Notes under the pieces: model-generated
Seen by the model: only the letters and a program-made list of their open reading frames with translations
What the model was told of the DNA's origin: nothing
The model's database searches: none
In this document: in pieces, positions 1-9,345 of the stretch
Numbering within the stretch: the first letter of the stretch is position 1
How the letters are laid out: each line of letters begins with the position of its first letter
DNA from: Candidatus Poribacteria bacterium
GTDB lineage: Bacteria; Poribacteria; WGA-4E; WGA-3G
Assembly (NCBI GenBank): GCA_028820635.1
Contig: JAPPIG010000082.1
Location: 414,645 to 478,644, forward strand
Reading direction: 5' to 3'
Length of the DNA stretch: 64,000 bases
Translations under genes and position numbers: made by a program

Positions 1-7
1 GACCTGT

Positions 8-30
8 CGGGAATCGGAGTTCCCTCCTAC
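8..30 (-). repeat. Single arm of a dispersed 23-bp repeat
   Basis: The reverse complement of these 23 bases matches 5994-6016 at 22 of 23 positions, and the direct strand matches 6035-6057 at 19 of 23. The core is CTCCGATTCCCG. At 5994-6057 the arm occurs as a facing pair. Here only one arm is visible, and the other may lie upstream of the window. It looks like a REP-type intergenic repeat. Confidence 0.6.
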
Positions 31-121
31 AAAGAGAATCAACTGATAATGAACCAACAAATCCTATTTATGAGATACACTGTACTTATACCTGCCGATA
101 TTGCTGTTCTGACCTTTTGTC

Positions 122-151
122 TTGCCATCTGCCAAATTTCTGTGGTATACT
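122..151 (+). promoter_or_regulatory. Putative sigma-70 promoter of the VWA gene
   Basis: TTGCCA at 122-127 and TATACT at 146-151 are separated by 18 bases, about 80 bases upstream of the VWA-protein start. The call rests on box match and spacing only. Confidence 0.5.
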
Positions 152-231
152 TTTATCAATATCACCAAACTCAGCCGTAAAACCTGATTGTCACCAAGAC
201 TAATCAAAATCCAGTGAAATAACATAAGATT

Positions 232-2817
232 ATGGAAATTACACGCCCTTTTTTGCTTTTATTGCTGCTTTTATTACCAGTTCTCTACTACGGTTTTCGT
301 CGCAGCCTCGTGGATTTATCCCGAACCCAACGACTGATTAGTCTATGTGTTAGGATTATAATTGTTTTACTACTTATCCTAAGTGTTGCGGATCTGCAGT
401 ATCTGAAAACCGATGATAAACTGGCAGTCATGTTTCTCGCGGATATTTCGGATAGCATTTCAGAGGATGGTTTAACAAAATCAACAGAATACATCAACGA
501 AGCGCTTGAATCGCGTAGCGCAAATCAACAAGTAGGTGTCATTGCGTTTACAGATAAGGCAAAGATTCTTCAGGCAGCTCATCTGGAAAATCAGAGAAGT
601 TCCGAAGAAAAATTGGATCTTGCTGAAACGAAACAGACTTGGATAGACACAGATGAGGACGCAGCAGACACAACAAATATCGCACAAGCAATTGAAACAG
701 CATGGAGTGTTTTTCCCGCAAATGCAAACAAACGTATTGTCTTAATAACAGATGGAATAGAAACGCAAGGCGATGCCATTCACACAGGTCTTCGCGGGAA
801 AGAGTTCGGTATTCAGATTGACACGGTTCCGATATATCCAAGTGATGACCCAGAAGTAATGGTACAGCGAATTGATGCGCCTACACAGGTTAAACAAGGT
901 GCACCTTTCAACTTAGAAGTACTAATTCACAGCAATCATGAAGATATTGCACAGATAAATCTCTATAAGAATAAATTTGAGGTTGCGAAAAAAGAAGTAC
1001 GACTCGTTGAAGGCGAAAATCGTGTCTTGTTCACTGAAACTTCTATGGAAAGCGGCACATTGACTTATGACGCAACTTGCCGCACGACGCAAGACACACG
1101 TTATGACAACAATCGGGCATTCGGTATTGTTTCAGTTTCTGGTAAACCGAGAGTTTTGCTTATTGATGAAAATGAGTCGCAAACCCGATACTTAATGCGT
1201 GTGCTTGAGGATGCTAAGATTCGTGTTGACGTACGCAATGGTTTAGGTGTCCCAAATGAACTTGCCGACCTCCAAAACTATGAACTTGTACTCTTCAGTA
1301 ATGTTCCCGCCAATCGTCTTAGCCAAAAACAAATGGAACTAATCCGTACTTATGTACAAGACCTTGGAGGCGGATTTATGATGCTCGGTAGTGAGAACAG
1401 TTACGGCTTGGGTGGCTACTATAAAACACCAATTGAAGAGGTTTTACCTGTCCGTACCGACACTGAAAAGAAAAAGGAAACGCCATCCTTGGCAATGGTG
1501 CTTGTGATAGACAAATCTGGAAGTATGGGCGGAATCAAGATTGAATTAGCGAAAGAAGCAGCACGCGCAACAGTTGAATTACTTGGACCGCGCGATAAAA
1601 TCGGTGTCATCGCTTTTGACGGTTCACCATTCTGGATTACAGAAATGCATGACGCATCAGATAAGCAGTTTATTTCCAATCAGGTGGGATCAATCACGGC
1701 AGGAGGCGGCACCAATCTATATCCAGCACTTCAACAGGCATATTTTGCCTTGACCGAGACAAGTGCTAAACTCAAGCACGTTATCGTTCTGAGTGACGGT
1801 CATTCCCAGCCCGGAGATTGGTATGGCATAGCAAGTTCCATGTATTCCGAACGTATCACGATTTCCACAGTCGGTATCGGCAGTGGTGCTGATATGAATA
1901 TGCTCGGTGATCTTGCAAAGTGGGGCGGTGGACGCGACTATTTCACGCAAGACCCGTATAACGTTCCCCAGATATTTGCTAAGGAAACTGTTACTGCCTC
2001 TAAATCGGCTATTATTGACGAACCTTTTATACCGCAACGTATCAAACCAACTCAAGTATTGAGCGGCATAGACCTTGAACTTGCACCTTTCCTCCTCGGA
2101 TATGTGGCAACCCATCCACGACCGACTGCCGAAATCTTCCTCGTCTCTGACCGTGGCGATCCTGTCCTTGCAAGTTGGCAATACGGCTTAGGTAAGGCTG
2201 TTGCATTCACATCCGATGCGAAAGCGCGATGGGCATCGGATTGGTTAGAATGGCCCGGCTATGGGAAATTCTGGACACAGCTTGTGCGTGACACGATGCG
2301 TAAAACTACACTCAGCAACTTCCAAGCTGAAATCACCAAAGAGAAAGGGGTTGCACACCTTGCTATCGACGCGCTTAGTGAAACTGGAGATTTCTTAAAC
2401 GAATTGGACAGTGATATTTCGCTTATCGGGCCCGATCTTAAAAAGAAACAACTCGCTATCTCACAAACCTCACCCGGACGATATGAACTCGAATTCTCAA
2501 CACAAGATGTCGGTCCTTATTTCTTAAACATCATGCAAAAACAGGCAGGAGAAATCGTCAATACGCAAGTAACAGGCACTGTTGTTTCCTACCCTGAAGA
2601 ATATCTCGTCCACAATGCCAACGAATCACTTCTAACCCAACTTTCAACGGTATCCGGTGGAAAGTTCAACATTTCTGCTGAGGAGGCGTTTCGTTCTCCC
2701 GAAAGTCCTGTAACGCTGAGAATTCATCTATGGCGACCTTTTCTTATTACCGCCTTAATTCTGTTGCTCATTGATATTGCCCTGCGCCGTATTGATTTTA
2801 GAAACCTCTCAGGATAA
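232..2817 (+). CDS. Membrane-anchored double-VWA protein with GATase1-like domain
   Basis: An 861-residue protein of the BatA/DUF-type VWA family. Two N-terminal membrane segments (about 6-22 and 36-56) precede a first von Willebrand A domain with MIDAS motif D71-x-S-x-S75. A class-I glutamine-amidotransferase-like Rossmann region lies at about 300-400, followed by a second VWA domain with D427-x-S-x-S431. After a beta-rich region a hydrophobic C-terminal helix (about 835-852) re-enters the membrane. Such proteins use Mg-dependent VWA domains for protein contacts at the membrane, often beside MoxR ATPases, but no MoxR gene is visible here. No strong ribosome site precedes the start. The family is clear; the specific role is unknown. 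Confidence 0.85.
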   Translation: MEITRPFLLLLLLLLPVLYYGFRRSLVDLSRTQRLISLCVRIIIVLLLILSVADLQYLKTDDKLAVMFLADISDSISEDGLTKSTEYINEALESRSANQQVGVIAFTDKAKILQAAHLENQRSSEEKLDLAETKQTWIDTDEDAADTTNIAQAIETAWSVFPANANKRIVLITDGIETQGDAIHTGLRGKEFGIQIDTVPIYPSDDPEVMVQRIDAPTQVKQGAPFNLEVLIHSNHEDIAQINLYKNKFEVAKKEVRLVEGENRVLFTETSMESGTLTYDATCRTTQDTRYDNNRAFGIVSVSGKPRVLLIDENESQTRYLMRVLEDAKIRVDVRNGLGVPNELADLQNYELVLFSNVPANRLSQKQMELIRTYVQDLGGGFMMLGSENSYGLGGYYKTPIEEVLPVRTDTEKKKETPSLAMVLVIDKSGSMGGIKIELAKEAARATVELLGPRDKIGVIAFDGSPFWITEMHDASDKQFISNQVGSITAGGGTNLYPALQQAYFALTETSAKLKHVIVLSDGHSQPGDWYGIASSMYSERITISTVGIGSGADMNMLGDLAKWGGGRDYFTQDPYNVPQIFAKETVTASKSAIIDEPFIPQRIKPTQVLSGIDLELAPFLLGYVATHPRPTAEIFLVSDRGDPVLASWQYGLGKAVAFTSDAKARWASDWLEWPGYGKFWTQLVRDTMRKTTLSNFQAEITKEKGVAHLAIDALSETGDFLNELDSDISLIGPDLKKKQLAISQTSPGRYELEFSTQDVGPYFLNIMQKQAGEIVNTQVTGTVVSYPEEYLVHNANESLLTQLSTVSGGKFNISAEEAFRSPESPVTLRIHLWRPFLITALILLLIDIALRRIDFRNLSG

Positions 2818-2844
2818 GGATACCCAAATAGCAATTTAAATAAG

Positions 2845-3318
2845 ATGATTTCAGCACAACAGCAGCACGCTCTAAGAATTATCCACGATGGACTTCAAGA
2901 GACCAAGGTTATTTGGGCAATCACAGGCAGTCTCGGATTCGCACTTCACGGTCTGAAACTCAAAGTCAACGATATTGATCTACAAACTGATGCAAGTGGA
3001 GCTTACGAAATTGAGAGGACTTTTAAAGATAACGTCGTTCGGCAGGTCAAATTCTCTGTTTCAGACAAAATTGCATCCCATTGGGGAGAATTAAAAATAG
3101 AGGGTGTAAAAGTAGAGATAATGGGCGCATTACAGAAGAAACTACTAAACGGCACTTGGGAATCACCTATTGAAGTGGAAAAGTATCGTGAATTTATTTC
3201 ATTTGAATGTATGAGATTACCAGTATTATCCCTAAAATACGAGGAGCAGGCGTATCGAAAATTGGGGAGAACAGAGAAAGCAAATCAGATTAAAGAATGG
3301 CTCTCCAATTTTGACTGA
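2845..3318 (+). CDS. Nucleotidyltransferase-fold protein
   Basis: A 157-residue protein with the pol-beta-like nucleotidyltransferase signature near the N-terminus: GS, a short helix, then the metal-binding pair in NDIDLQTD. The third acidic position appears as the glutamate of VEIMG. Proteins of this size (MNT/AbiEii-like) act as antitoxins or small RNA- or protein-modifying enzymes. It starts 27 bases after the VWA gene, so the two may be cotranscribed. No HEPN partner is visible; the next gene downstream is a broken AAA ATPase. The fold is fairly sure and the substrate is unknown. Confidence 0.7.
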   Translation: MISAQQQHALRIIHDGLQETKVIWAITGSLGFALHGLKLKVNDIDLQTDASGAYEIERTFKDNVVRQVKFSVSDKIASHWGELKIEGVKVEIMGALQKKLLNGTWESPIEVEKYREFISFECMRLPVLSLKYEEQAYRKLGRTEKANQIKEWLSNFD

Positions 3319-3507
3319 TTATCAGTTTGCGTTGACGAACATTTTCCACATATCTATTACCACTATTAAATTTAAAGAAGCCGCACAACTTCGTCCAGTG
3401 CCAAAAGAAGTTTTCATCTGATGTAGGAAGGGAAAAGATTTAGGTTTCCTTATAGAATATGTTATACTTATACCTGAGATTCAAATGACAAATGCGGAGA
3501 TGGCAAC

Positions 3508-4279
3508 ATGAGCATTACCCAATTCACAATGGAAGAAGTTCGCTGTTTCGGTGAACGCCAGACGCTTGAAATTCGCCCCTTGACGTTTTTGGTTGGCGAA
3601 AACAGCACTGGCAAGACGACTGCTCTTGCTTGTTTCCAAATGTTATCGGATTATCTGCAAGGTGAAGGAATAGATTTTAATCTGTCTCCCTATTCAATAG
3701 GAATCTTTAAGGATATTGTCAGAAATAGTAAGGAAAAAGAAAAAAATTTTAAGCTTGGGTTTGCTTCTAAATACAATAATGAGGATATTGAAATAACAAT
3801 TGAACTCGTTGAAAAAAGGCAGGAATTGAACCAATCGTTAGTTCCATAGCAATGAAACTTACTGATGGTGAAATCATTGTTCTATCTGAGGACGCAATGG
3901 GTAGGGGAGAGTTACGTTTAGATTCCTTTGATGAAGAACAGAATCGATATAGAATAGCGTGTAATACTGATAGGTTGAACGAGTATTCCGTTTATTTCTT
4001 TTTCCCTCCTTTCACACGAGAATCTAAGGGTGAAATAACTTTCTCAAAATACTTTGAGAAAAAAATTAAAAAATTTAAGTGTAGTCCGTGGGATGTCTTT
4101 CGAACCATGTCAGTATTTAGCACATCACCGATTAGGTCACGACCTAAACGAACTTACGATCCGGCACGAGAATTTGATGATCCAGAAGGTAGCGATATCC
4201 CTATGTATTTAATGCGGATTGAAGCGGCTCAAAAAAAGAATGGGAAAAACTAAAACAACAATTAATTGAATGCTTCTGA
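3508..4279 (+). pseudogene. Decayed AAA family ATPase (AAA_15/OLD-like)
   Basis: The N-terminus carries a Walker A motif, GENSTGKTT, in the RecF/SMC-like setting of AAA_15 proteins. The frame breaks at an A6 run (3812-3817), and homologous-looking sequence continues in another frame (AGIEPIVSSIAMKL, then the typical RSRPKRTYDP block). A second break occurs at an A7 run (4231-4237), after which the right frame reads EWEKLKQQLIECF and stops at 4277-4279. Only about 255 residues remain and Walker B is missing. The end coincides with a 10-base tandem repeat just before the duplicated sulfatase unit. Two homopolymer indels could be sequencing errors, but the 3' truncation could not. Confidence 0.75.
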
Positions 4280-4297
4280 ATGCTTCTGACGATCCTA

Positions 4298-4326
4298 TTG
4301 ACATAAATCGCTGTTTAGGATACAAT
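4298..4326 (+). promoter_or_regulatory. Sigma-70 promoter of sulfatase copy 1
   Basis: TTGACA at 4298-4303 and TACAAT at 4321-4326 have exactly 17 bases between them, 22 bases upstream of the ATG. AGGAG follows at about 4339. The same block recurs before copy 2 with TTGACT, which supports it as a real, duplicated promoter. Confidence 0.8.
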
Positions 4327-4348
4327 CGCTGCTAAAACAGGAGTCAGA

Positions 4349-5953
4349 ATGAACAGAACAGACCGTCCAAATATCCTCTGGATCTCTATAGAGGATACAA
4401 CACCGCGTTTCGGTTGCTATGGCGACCCAATCGCTCGCACACCGAATATTGACCGCCTCGCTGCAGGCGGATGTCGGTTTCCAAACGCCTTTTCCACAGC
4501 GGGTGTCTGTGCCCCGAGTCGTTCCGCTATCATCACCGGTATGTATCAAACATCCATTGGAACACATCACCATCGGACAACGCATACACACCCAAATACA
4601 CCTGACCTACCTACGCCGTATTCAGCTGTTCTGCCACCTTATGTGAAAACCTTCACGGAATACCTGAGAGGGGCAGGCTATTATTGCACCAACAATAGTA
4701 AAACCGACTACCAGTTTACACCACCTATCACCGCGTGGGATGACAATAGCAATCAGGGGCACTGGCGAAATCGTGGTGAAGGGCAACCCTTCTTTTCCGT
4801 TTTTAACCCAACTGTTACACACGAAAGCGGTATGTGGGAAAAGGAAGATCGTCCACTGACCACGAATCCAGATGACGTGGAATTACCGTCTTATTTACCA
4901 GATACACCTAAAGCCCGTGCCGCATTGGCTCGACAGTACGATAACCTCGCCACTGCCGATGCACGTGTCGGAGAGTTGTTAGATCAACTGGAAGAAGATG
5001 GACTCGCGGACAATACCATCGTCTTCATTTGGAGTGACCACGGAGAAGGACTCCCGCGCGGAAAACGTTGGATCTATGATGCGGGGATTCGAATTCCGTT
5101 GATTGTGCGTTGGCATGGAGAACTTAATCCAGGGAGTCAAAGTGATCAATTGGTGAGTTTGATTGACCTCGGTCCCACTGTGCTTTCGTTATGTGGCGTT
5201 CAAGCACCGCAGCACCTACAAGGACAACCCTTCCTTGGACCACAAAAAGTAGAACGTGAATATATTTTTGCGACGCGCGACCGCCTTGATTTATCGTATC
5301 ACATGTTGCGTGCTGTGCGCGATAAAAAGTATAAATACATCCGAAATTATTATCCCGAAAAGCCGTATCTCCACTGGGATCCTTACCGCAATACACATCC
5401 CGTGATGCAGGAGATGTGGCGACTTCATGCCGAAGGCAAATTAGAGGGAGATCAATTGGTAATGTTCCAATCACCGTGCCCCACTGAGGAACTCTACGAT
5501 GTGGAAAATGACAAGTATGAACTCAACAACTTAGCAGAAGATACAGCACATGCAAATGTGCTTAAACGGATGCGAGGAGCGTTGGCACAGTGGCAATCGG
5601 AATTCGGGGATATGGGGGATATATCTGAAGAACAGATGGTCGCGGGGTGGTATCCTAATGGCACACAACCACAAACGGCATCACCACTTTTCATTCCGAT
5701 TAACGCGTCTAACCCTGGCATAGAGCCTGCTCATGAAGATGGAGAATGGGACGCACCACTACTTTTGCAACTCTACTGTTCTACGCAAGGTGCATCAATT
5801 GCGTATACAACCGAACAAGGTGAAAACGTCCGATGGCAGTTATATACAGAACCTTTGCGTCTACCGAAAGGCGAAACTGTGATAAGAGCAAAAGCAATTC
5901 GGATCGGTTACAAAGAGAGCGATGAAAAATCTCTAAAATTCACAGTTTCATAA
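4349..5953 (+). CDS. Sulfatase, copy 1
   Basis: A 534-residue type I sulfatase of the alkaline-phosphatase superfamily that hydrolyses sulfate esters. The formylglycine motif is C54-A-P-S-R58, inside the conserved VCAPSRSAIITG block. The N-terminal metal site is IED rather than the usual DD, and the second metal site is WSDHGEG. A C-terminal domain of about 65 residues (STQGASIAYTTEQG to the end) resembles the chitobiase/hexosaminidase C-terminal beta domain. There is no signal peptide, so it is probably cytoplasmic unless exported otherwise. It has its own promoter and an AGGAG ribosome site. It needs a formylglycine-generating enzyme, which is not in this window. Substrate unknown. Confidence 0.92.
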   Translation: MNRTDRPNILWISIEDTTPRFGCYGDPIARTPNIDRLAAGGCRFPNAFSTAGVCAPSRSAIITGMYQTSIGTHHHRTTHTHPNTPDLPTPYSAVLPPYVKTFTEYLRGAGYYCTNNSKTDYQFTPPITAWDDNSNQGHWRNRGEGQPFFSVFNPTVTHESGMWEKEDRPLTTNPDDVELPSYLPDTPKARAALARQYDNLATADARVGELLDQLEEDGLADNTIVFIWSDHGEGLPRGKRWIYDAGIRIPLIVRWHGELNPGSQSDQLVSLIDLGPTVLSLCGVQAPQHLQGQPFLGPQKVEREYIFATRDRLDLSYHMLRAVRDKKYKYIRNYYPEKPYLHWDPYRNTHPVMQEMWRLHAEGKLEGDQLVMFQSPCPTEELYDVENDKYELNNLAEDTAHANVLKRMRGALAQWQSEFGDMGDISEEQMVAGWYPNGTQPQTASPLFIPINASNPGIEPAHEDGEWDAPLLLQLYCSTQGASIAYTTEQGENVRWQLYTEPLRLPKGETVIRAKAIRIGYKESDEKSLKFTVS

Positions 5954-5993
5954 AATATAATAGATTATAGAATTAATTAGACATTATTCACAT

Positions 5994-6057
5994 GTAGCAG
6001 GGAACTCCGATTCCCGGCTACGTATGGCTTTGGTCGCGATTCGGAGATCGCTCCTAC
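5994..6057. repeat. Palindromic REP-like element
   Basis: Two 23-base arms, 5994-6016 and 6035-6057, face each other with an 18-base spacer and form an imperfect inverted repeat (GTAG.AG..A.CTCCGA.TC). The left arm is nearly identical to the complement of 8-30. It sits between the two sulfatase copies and downstream of a stop codon, a typical REP position. Confidence 0.65.
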
Positions 6058-6102
6058 AAAATATTCGGACAATTAAATGCTCTGAACGCTTAAACGACCC
6101 TA

Positions 6103-6131
6103 TTGACTTAAACCGCTGTTTAGCGTACAAT
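6103..6131 (+). promoter_or_regulatory. Sigma-70 promoter of sulfatase copy 2
   Basis: TTGACT at 6103-6108, a 17-base spacer, and TACAAT at 6126-6131, 22 bases before the ATG. It is a duplicate of the copy 1 promoter with one change in the -35 box. Confidence 0.75.
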
Positions 6132-6153
6132 CTTTATCAAAACAGGAGTTAGA

Positions 6154-7764
6154 ATGAACAGAACAGATCGTCCGAATATTTTATGGATCTCTATAGAGGA
6201 TACAACGCCGCGTTTCGGTTGCTATGGCGACCCAATCGCTCGCACACCGAATATTGACCGCCTCGCTGCAGGCGGATGTCGGTTTCCAAACGCCTTTTCA
6301 ACTGCGGGTGTCTGTGCACCAAGTCGTTCCGCTATCATCACCGGTATGTATCAGACCTCCATTGGGACACATCACATGCGGACAGCGCATACAAACCGCA
6401 ATACACCGGACATGCCAACGCCGTATTCTGCTGTCCCACCACCTTACGTCAAAACATTTACAGAATATTTGAGGGCTGCAGGCTATTATTGCACCAACAA
6501 TAGTAAAACCGACTATCAGTTTACACCACCTATCACCGCGTGGGATGACAATAGCAACCAAGGACACTGGCGAAATCGTGAGAACGGACAACCCTTCTTT
6601 TCTGTATTTAATCCTACTGTTACACACGAAAGTGGCATGTGGGAGAAGCCAGATCGTCCGTTGACAACAACCACGAATCCAGATGACGTAAAATTACCGC
6701 CCTATTTACCCGATACGCCGAAAGCAAGACAGGCATTGGCTCGTCAGTATGATAACCTCGCGACTGCCGATGCACGTGTAGGTGAGTTGTTAGACCAACT
6801 GGAAGAGGATGGACTTTATGATAACACGATTGTCTTTCTCTGGAGTGATCACGGTGAAGGATTGCCACGAGGTAAACGATGGCCTTATGATGCTGGCATA
6901 CGCATTCCTCTGATTGTAAGGTGGCATAAAGTTATTGATCCTGACAGCACATCTGATCAATTGGTAAGTTTGATTGACCTCGGACCAACTGTGCTTTCGT
7001 TATGTGGCGTGCAAGCACCGCAGCACTTACAAGGCCAACCCTTCCTCGGACCGCAAACAGTTGAGCGGGACTATATCTTTGCAACACGCGACCGATACGA
7101 TGAATCCTATGACATGATCCGTGCTGTGCGCGACAAGAAATATAAATATATGCGAAATTATTATCCTGAAAAACCTTACCTCCTCTGGATACCTTACCGT
7201 AACCGACATCCCGTGATGCAGGAGATGTGGCGACTGCATGCCGAAGACAAATTAGAGGGGGACCAATTGGTCATGTTTCAATCACCGCGCCCCACAGAGG
7301 AGCTCTACGATGTGGAAAATGACAAGTATGAACTCAACAACTTAGCAGAAGATACAGCGCATGCAAATGTGCTTGAACGGATGCGAGGAGCGTTGGCAGC
7401 ATGGCAATCGGAATTCGGAGATATGGGAGATATATCTGAAGAGCAGATGGTCGCAAGATGGTATCCTAACGGCACACAACCACAAACGGCATCGCCAATT
7501 TTTATTCCTATCAATTCATCAAATCCCGGTAGAGAACCCACTGAAGGGAATGGTGAGTGGGAAGCCCCGCTGCTTTTGCAGCTCCACTGTTCTACACAAG
7601 GTGCATCAATTGCCTATACAACGGAGCAGGGTGAAGATGTTCGATGGCAGTTGTATACACAACCTTTACGACTACCGAAAGGCGAAACCACTGTAAGAAC
7701 AAAAGCAATTCGCATCGGTTATAAAGAGAGCGATGAGAAATCTCTTACTGTCACGGTTTCATAA
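6154..7764 (+). CDS. Sulfatase, copy 2
   Basis: A 536-residue paralogue of the preceding gene. The first 70 residues are almost unchanged, including C54-A-P-S-R58, and the C-terminal beta domain is retained. Differences are scattered, for example THHMRTAHTNRN in place of THHHRTTHTHPN, plus a TT insertion in the region after GMWEKPDRPLTT. Both copies keep all visible catalytic residues, so both should be active. Substitutions lie partly in loops that could alter substrate choice. Expression should follow copy 1, given the duplicated promoter and ribosome site. Confidence 0.92.
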   Translation: MNRTDRPNILWISIEDTTPRFGCYGDPIARTPNIDRLAAGGCRFPNAFSTAGVCAPSRSAIITGMYQTSIGTHHMRTAHTNRNTPDMPTPYSAVPPPYVKTFTEYLRAAGYYCTNNSKTDYQFTPPITAWDDNSNQGHWRNRENGQPFFSVFNPTVTHESGMWEKPDRPLTTTTNPDDVKLPPYLPDTPKARQALARQYDNLATADARVGELLDQLEEDGLYDNTIVFLWSDHGEGLPRGKRWPYDAGIRIPLIVRWHKVIDPDSTSDQLVSLIDLGPTVLSLCGVQAPQHLQGQPFLGPQTVERDYIFATRDRYDESYDMIRAVRDKKYKYMRNYYPEKPYLLWIPYRNRHPVMQEMWRLHAEDKLEGDQLVMFQSPRPTEELYDVENDKYELNNLAEDTAHANVLERMRGALAAWQSEFGDMGDISEEQMVARWYPNGTQPQTASPIFIPINSSNPGREPTEGNGEWEAPLLLQLHCSTQGASIAYTTEQGEDVRWQLYTQPLRLPKGETTVRTKAIRIGYKESDEKSLTVTVS

Positions 7765-7855
7765 TTAGAAACCTAAAATACAATTGTCTATAGGCGCGCT
7801 TTGAAGGTTGTTCAAGAATTTATTTTTATAGAATACACTATAAGGAGAATAAAAC

Positions 7856-8956
7856 ATGGCTCAAGAAAACAGTCAAGACTATTATGTTTATGTTGGCACA
7901 TACACACACGGAGATAGCGAAGGCATTTACGTCTATCGTTTAGATGGTGAAACAGGCGCGTTAGAATATTCCAGTAAGATAACAGGCGTAGAAAATCCTT
8001 CGTTTCTGGACATCCATCCAAGTGGACGTTATCTTTTCGCGGTAAATGAGATTGGCGAATTTGAAGGTAAAGCAAGCGGTGCCGTCACAGCGTTTTACAT
8101 CCATGGGAGTACGGGAGAACTTAGTTTCCTGAACCAGCAAGCAACAGGCGGCGGCGCACCTTGCCATGTAAGTATAGATGCCACGGGAAAATATCTACTT
8201 GTGGCAAATTATGGTGGTGGAAGCGTTGCTGCATTCCCAATCGGTAAAGATGGTAGACTTGGTGAGGCATCCGATTTCGTGCAGCATCAAGGTTCCAGTG
8301 TGAATCCTGGCCGCCAATCAGAACCACACGCGCATGCCATTATGATTGATGGCAGCAATCGTTTTGCTTTTGCCCCTGACCTCGGACTTGATAAAATCCT
8401 CATTTACCAACTGGATTTGGAAAATGGAAAACTTGTACCTAACACACAACCGTGGGCAAGGGTACATCCTGGGGCAGGCCCACGTCATCTTGATTTTCAC
8501 TCAAACGGTAAATATGCTTATGTGATTAATGAATTGGATTCTACTTTTACCGCTTTCCGATACGACGAGAACGCTGGATCACTCACTGAAATCCAATCAA
8601 TTTCGACGCTTCCCGATGATTTTGATGGCACCAGTCACTGTGCCGATGTTCACGTCCATCCTTCTGGCAAATTCCTTTACGGTTCAAATCGTGGGCATGA
8701 TAGCATCGTTATCTGTGCAATTGATGAAGAAACTGGAATGCTTACTTACATTGACTGTGAATCTACGCAGGGGCAAACGCCGCGCAACTTCGGTTTAAAT
8801 CCTGCGGGGACTTTCCTTTTAGCTGCCAATCAGCAGACAAGTAATATTGTTACGTTTGCGGTTGATGCTGAGACAGGTGAATTGACTGAGACAGGAAAAG
8901 TTGCAGAAGTGCCAAACCCAGTCTGTTTGAAGATGCTTGCATGTAGTTATAGTTAA
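7856..8956 (+). CDS. pgl: 6-phosphogluconolactonase-like seven-bladed beta-propeller
   Basis: A 366-residue protein of the YbhE/lactonase family, which hydrolyses 6-phosphogluconolactone in the pentose phosphate pathway or acts on related sugar lactones. Repeated propeller blades are visible: VYVGTYT at the start, then DIHPSGRYLFAVNE, SIDATGKYLLVANY, DFHSNGKYAYVINE, VHPSGKFLYGSNRG and LNPAGTFLLAANQ. The conserved PHAH..R active-site region is present as EPHAHAI plus GPRHL. There is no signal peptide. A strong AAGGAG lies 10 bases before the ATG. It follows the sulfatases in the same direction, but the gap suggests an independent unit. Related family members act on other lactones, so the exact substrate is unproven. 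Confidence 0.85.
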   Translation: MAQENSQDYYVYVGTYTHGDSEGIYVYRLDGETGALEYSSKITGVENPSFLDIHPSGRYLFAVNEIGEFEGKASGAVTAFYIHGSTGELSFLNQQATGGGAPCHVSIDATGKYLLVANYGGGSVAAFPIGKDGRLGEASDFVQHQGSSVNPGRQSEPHAHAIMIDGSNRFAFAPDLGLDKILIYQLDLENGKLVPNTQPWARVHPGAGPRHLDFHSNGKYAYVINELDSTFTAFRYDENAGSLTEIQSISTLPDDFDGTSHCADVHVHPSGKFLYGSNRGHDSIVICAIDEETGMLTYIDCESTQGQTPRNFGLNPAGTFLLAANQQTSNIVTFAVDAETGELTETGKVAEVPNPVCLKMLACSYS

Positions 8957-9006
8957 AATCAAAAATATCTTTACATTTTTTGGATTTTTGTGATAATAGT
9001 TGTATT

Positions 9007-9345
9007 ATGAGATATTCACCGGATTTACGAAAACGCGTTCTTGATTTCATAGCAGATGGAGGTAGCAAAGCTGAAGCTTCCCGTAGATTTAGTGTTTCAC
9101 GCCGTTGTATCTATAACTGGTTAGAAGCAACCGATCCTTTTACTTACGAAAAGCCGGGACCCCGTAAACCTTATCGGATTGACCTTGAAGCACTCACCGA
9201 ACATGTCAAAGCGTTTCCAGATAGCACTCAGAAGGAACGCGCTGCACATTTTAGTGTGTCGCAGCGTTGTATCTGTTATGGTCTAAAGAAAATCGGATAT
9301 ACACGTAAAAAAAGACATTCACTTACAAGGAACAATGCGCTGTAA
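9007..9345 (+). CDS. IS630 transposase, N-terminal HTH frame
   Basis: Residues from MRYSPDLRKRVL onward form the paired helix-turn-helix DNA-binding part of an IS630 transposase (KAEASRRFSVSRRCIYNWL and KERAAHFSVSQRCICYGL). I chose the ATG at 9007 because the family normally begins MRYSxDLR. At the A7 run (9307-9313) a -1 shift takes the reading GYTRKK into KKTFTYKEQ of the downstream frame, the usual layout for this family. Without the shift a short HTH-only protein ends at 9345. Confidence 0.85.
   Translation: MRYSPDLRKRVLDFIADGGSKAEASRRFSVSRRCIYNWLEATDPFTYEKPGPRKPYRIDLEALTEHVKAFPDSTQKERAAHFSVSQRCICYGLKKIGYTRKKRHSLTRNNAL

Larger units (their letters stand above)
4267..7764 (+). repeat. Tandem gene duplication including promoter
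   Basis: The promoter, ribosome site and 534/536-codon sulfatase gene at about 4267-5953 recur at about 6074-7764 with scattered substitutions and a two-codon insertion. The spacer between the copies (5954-6070) is unrelated and holds a palindromic REP-like element. The duplicated unit begins close to where the broken ATPase gene stops, so the duplication or its junction may have disrupted that gene. Confidence 0.85.
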
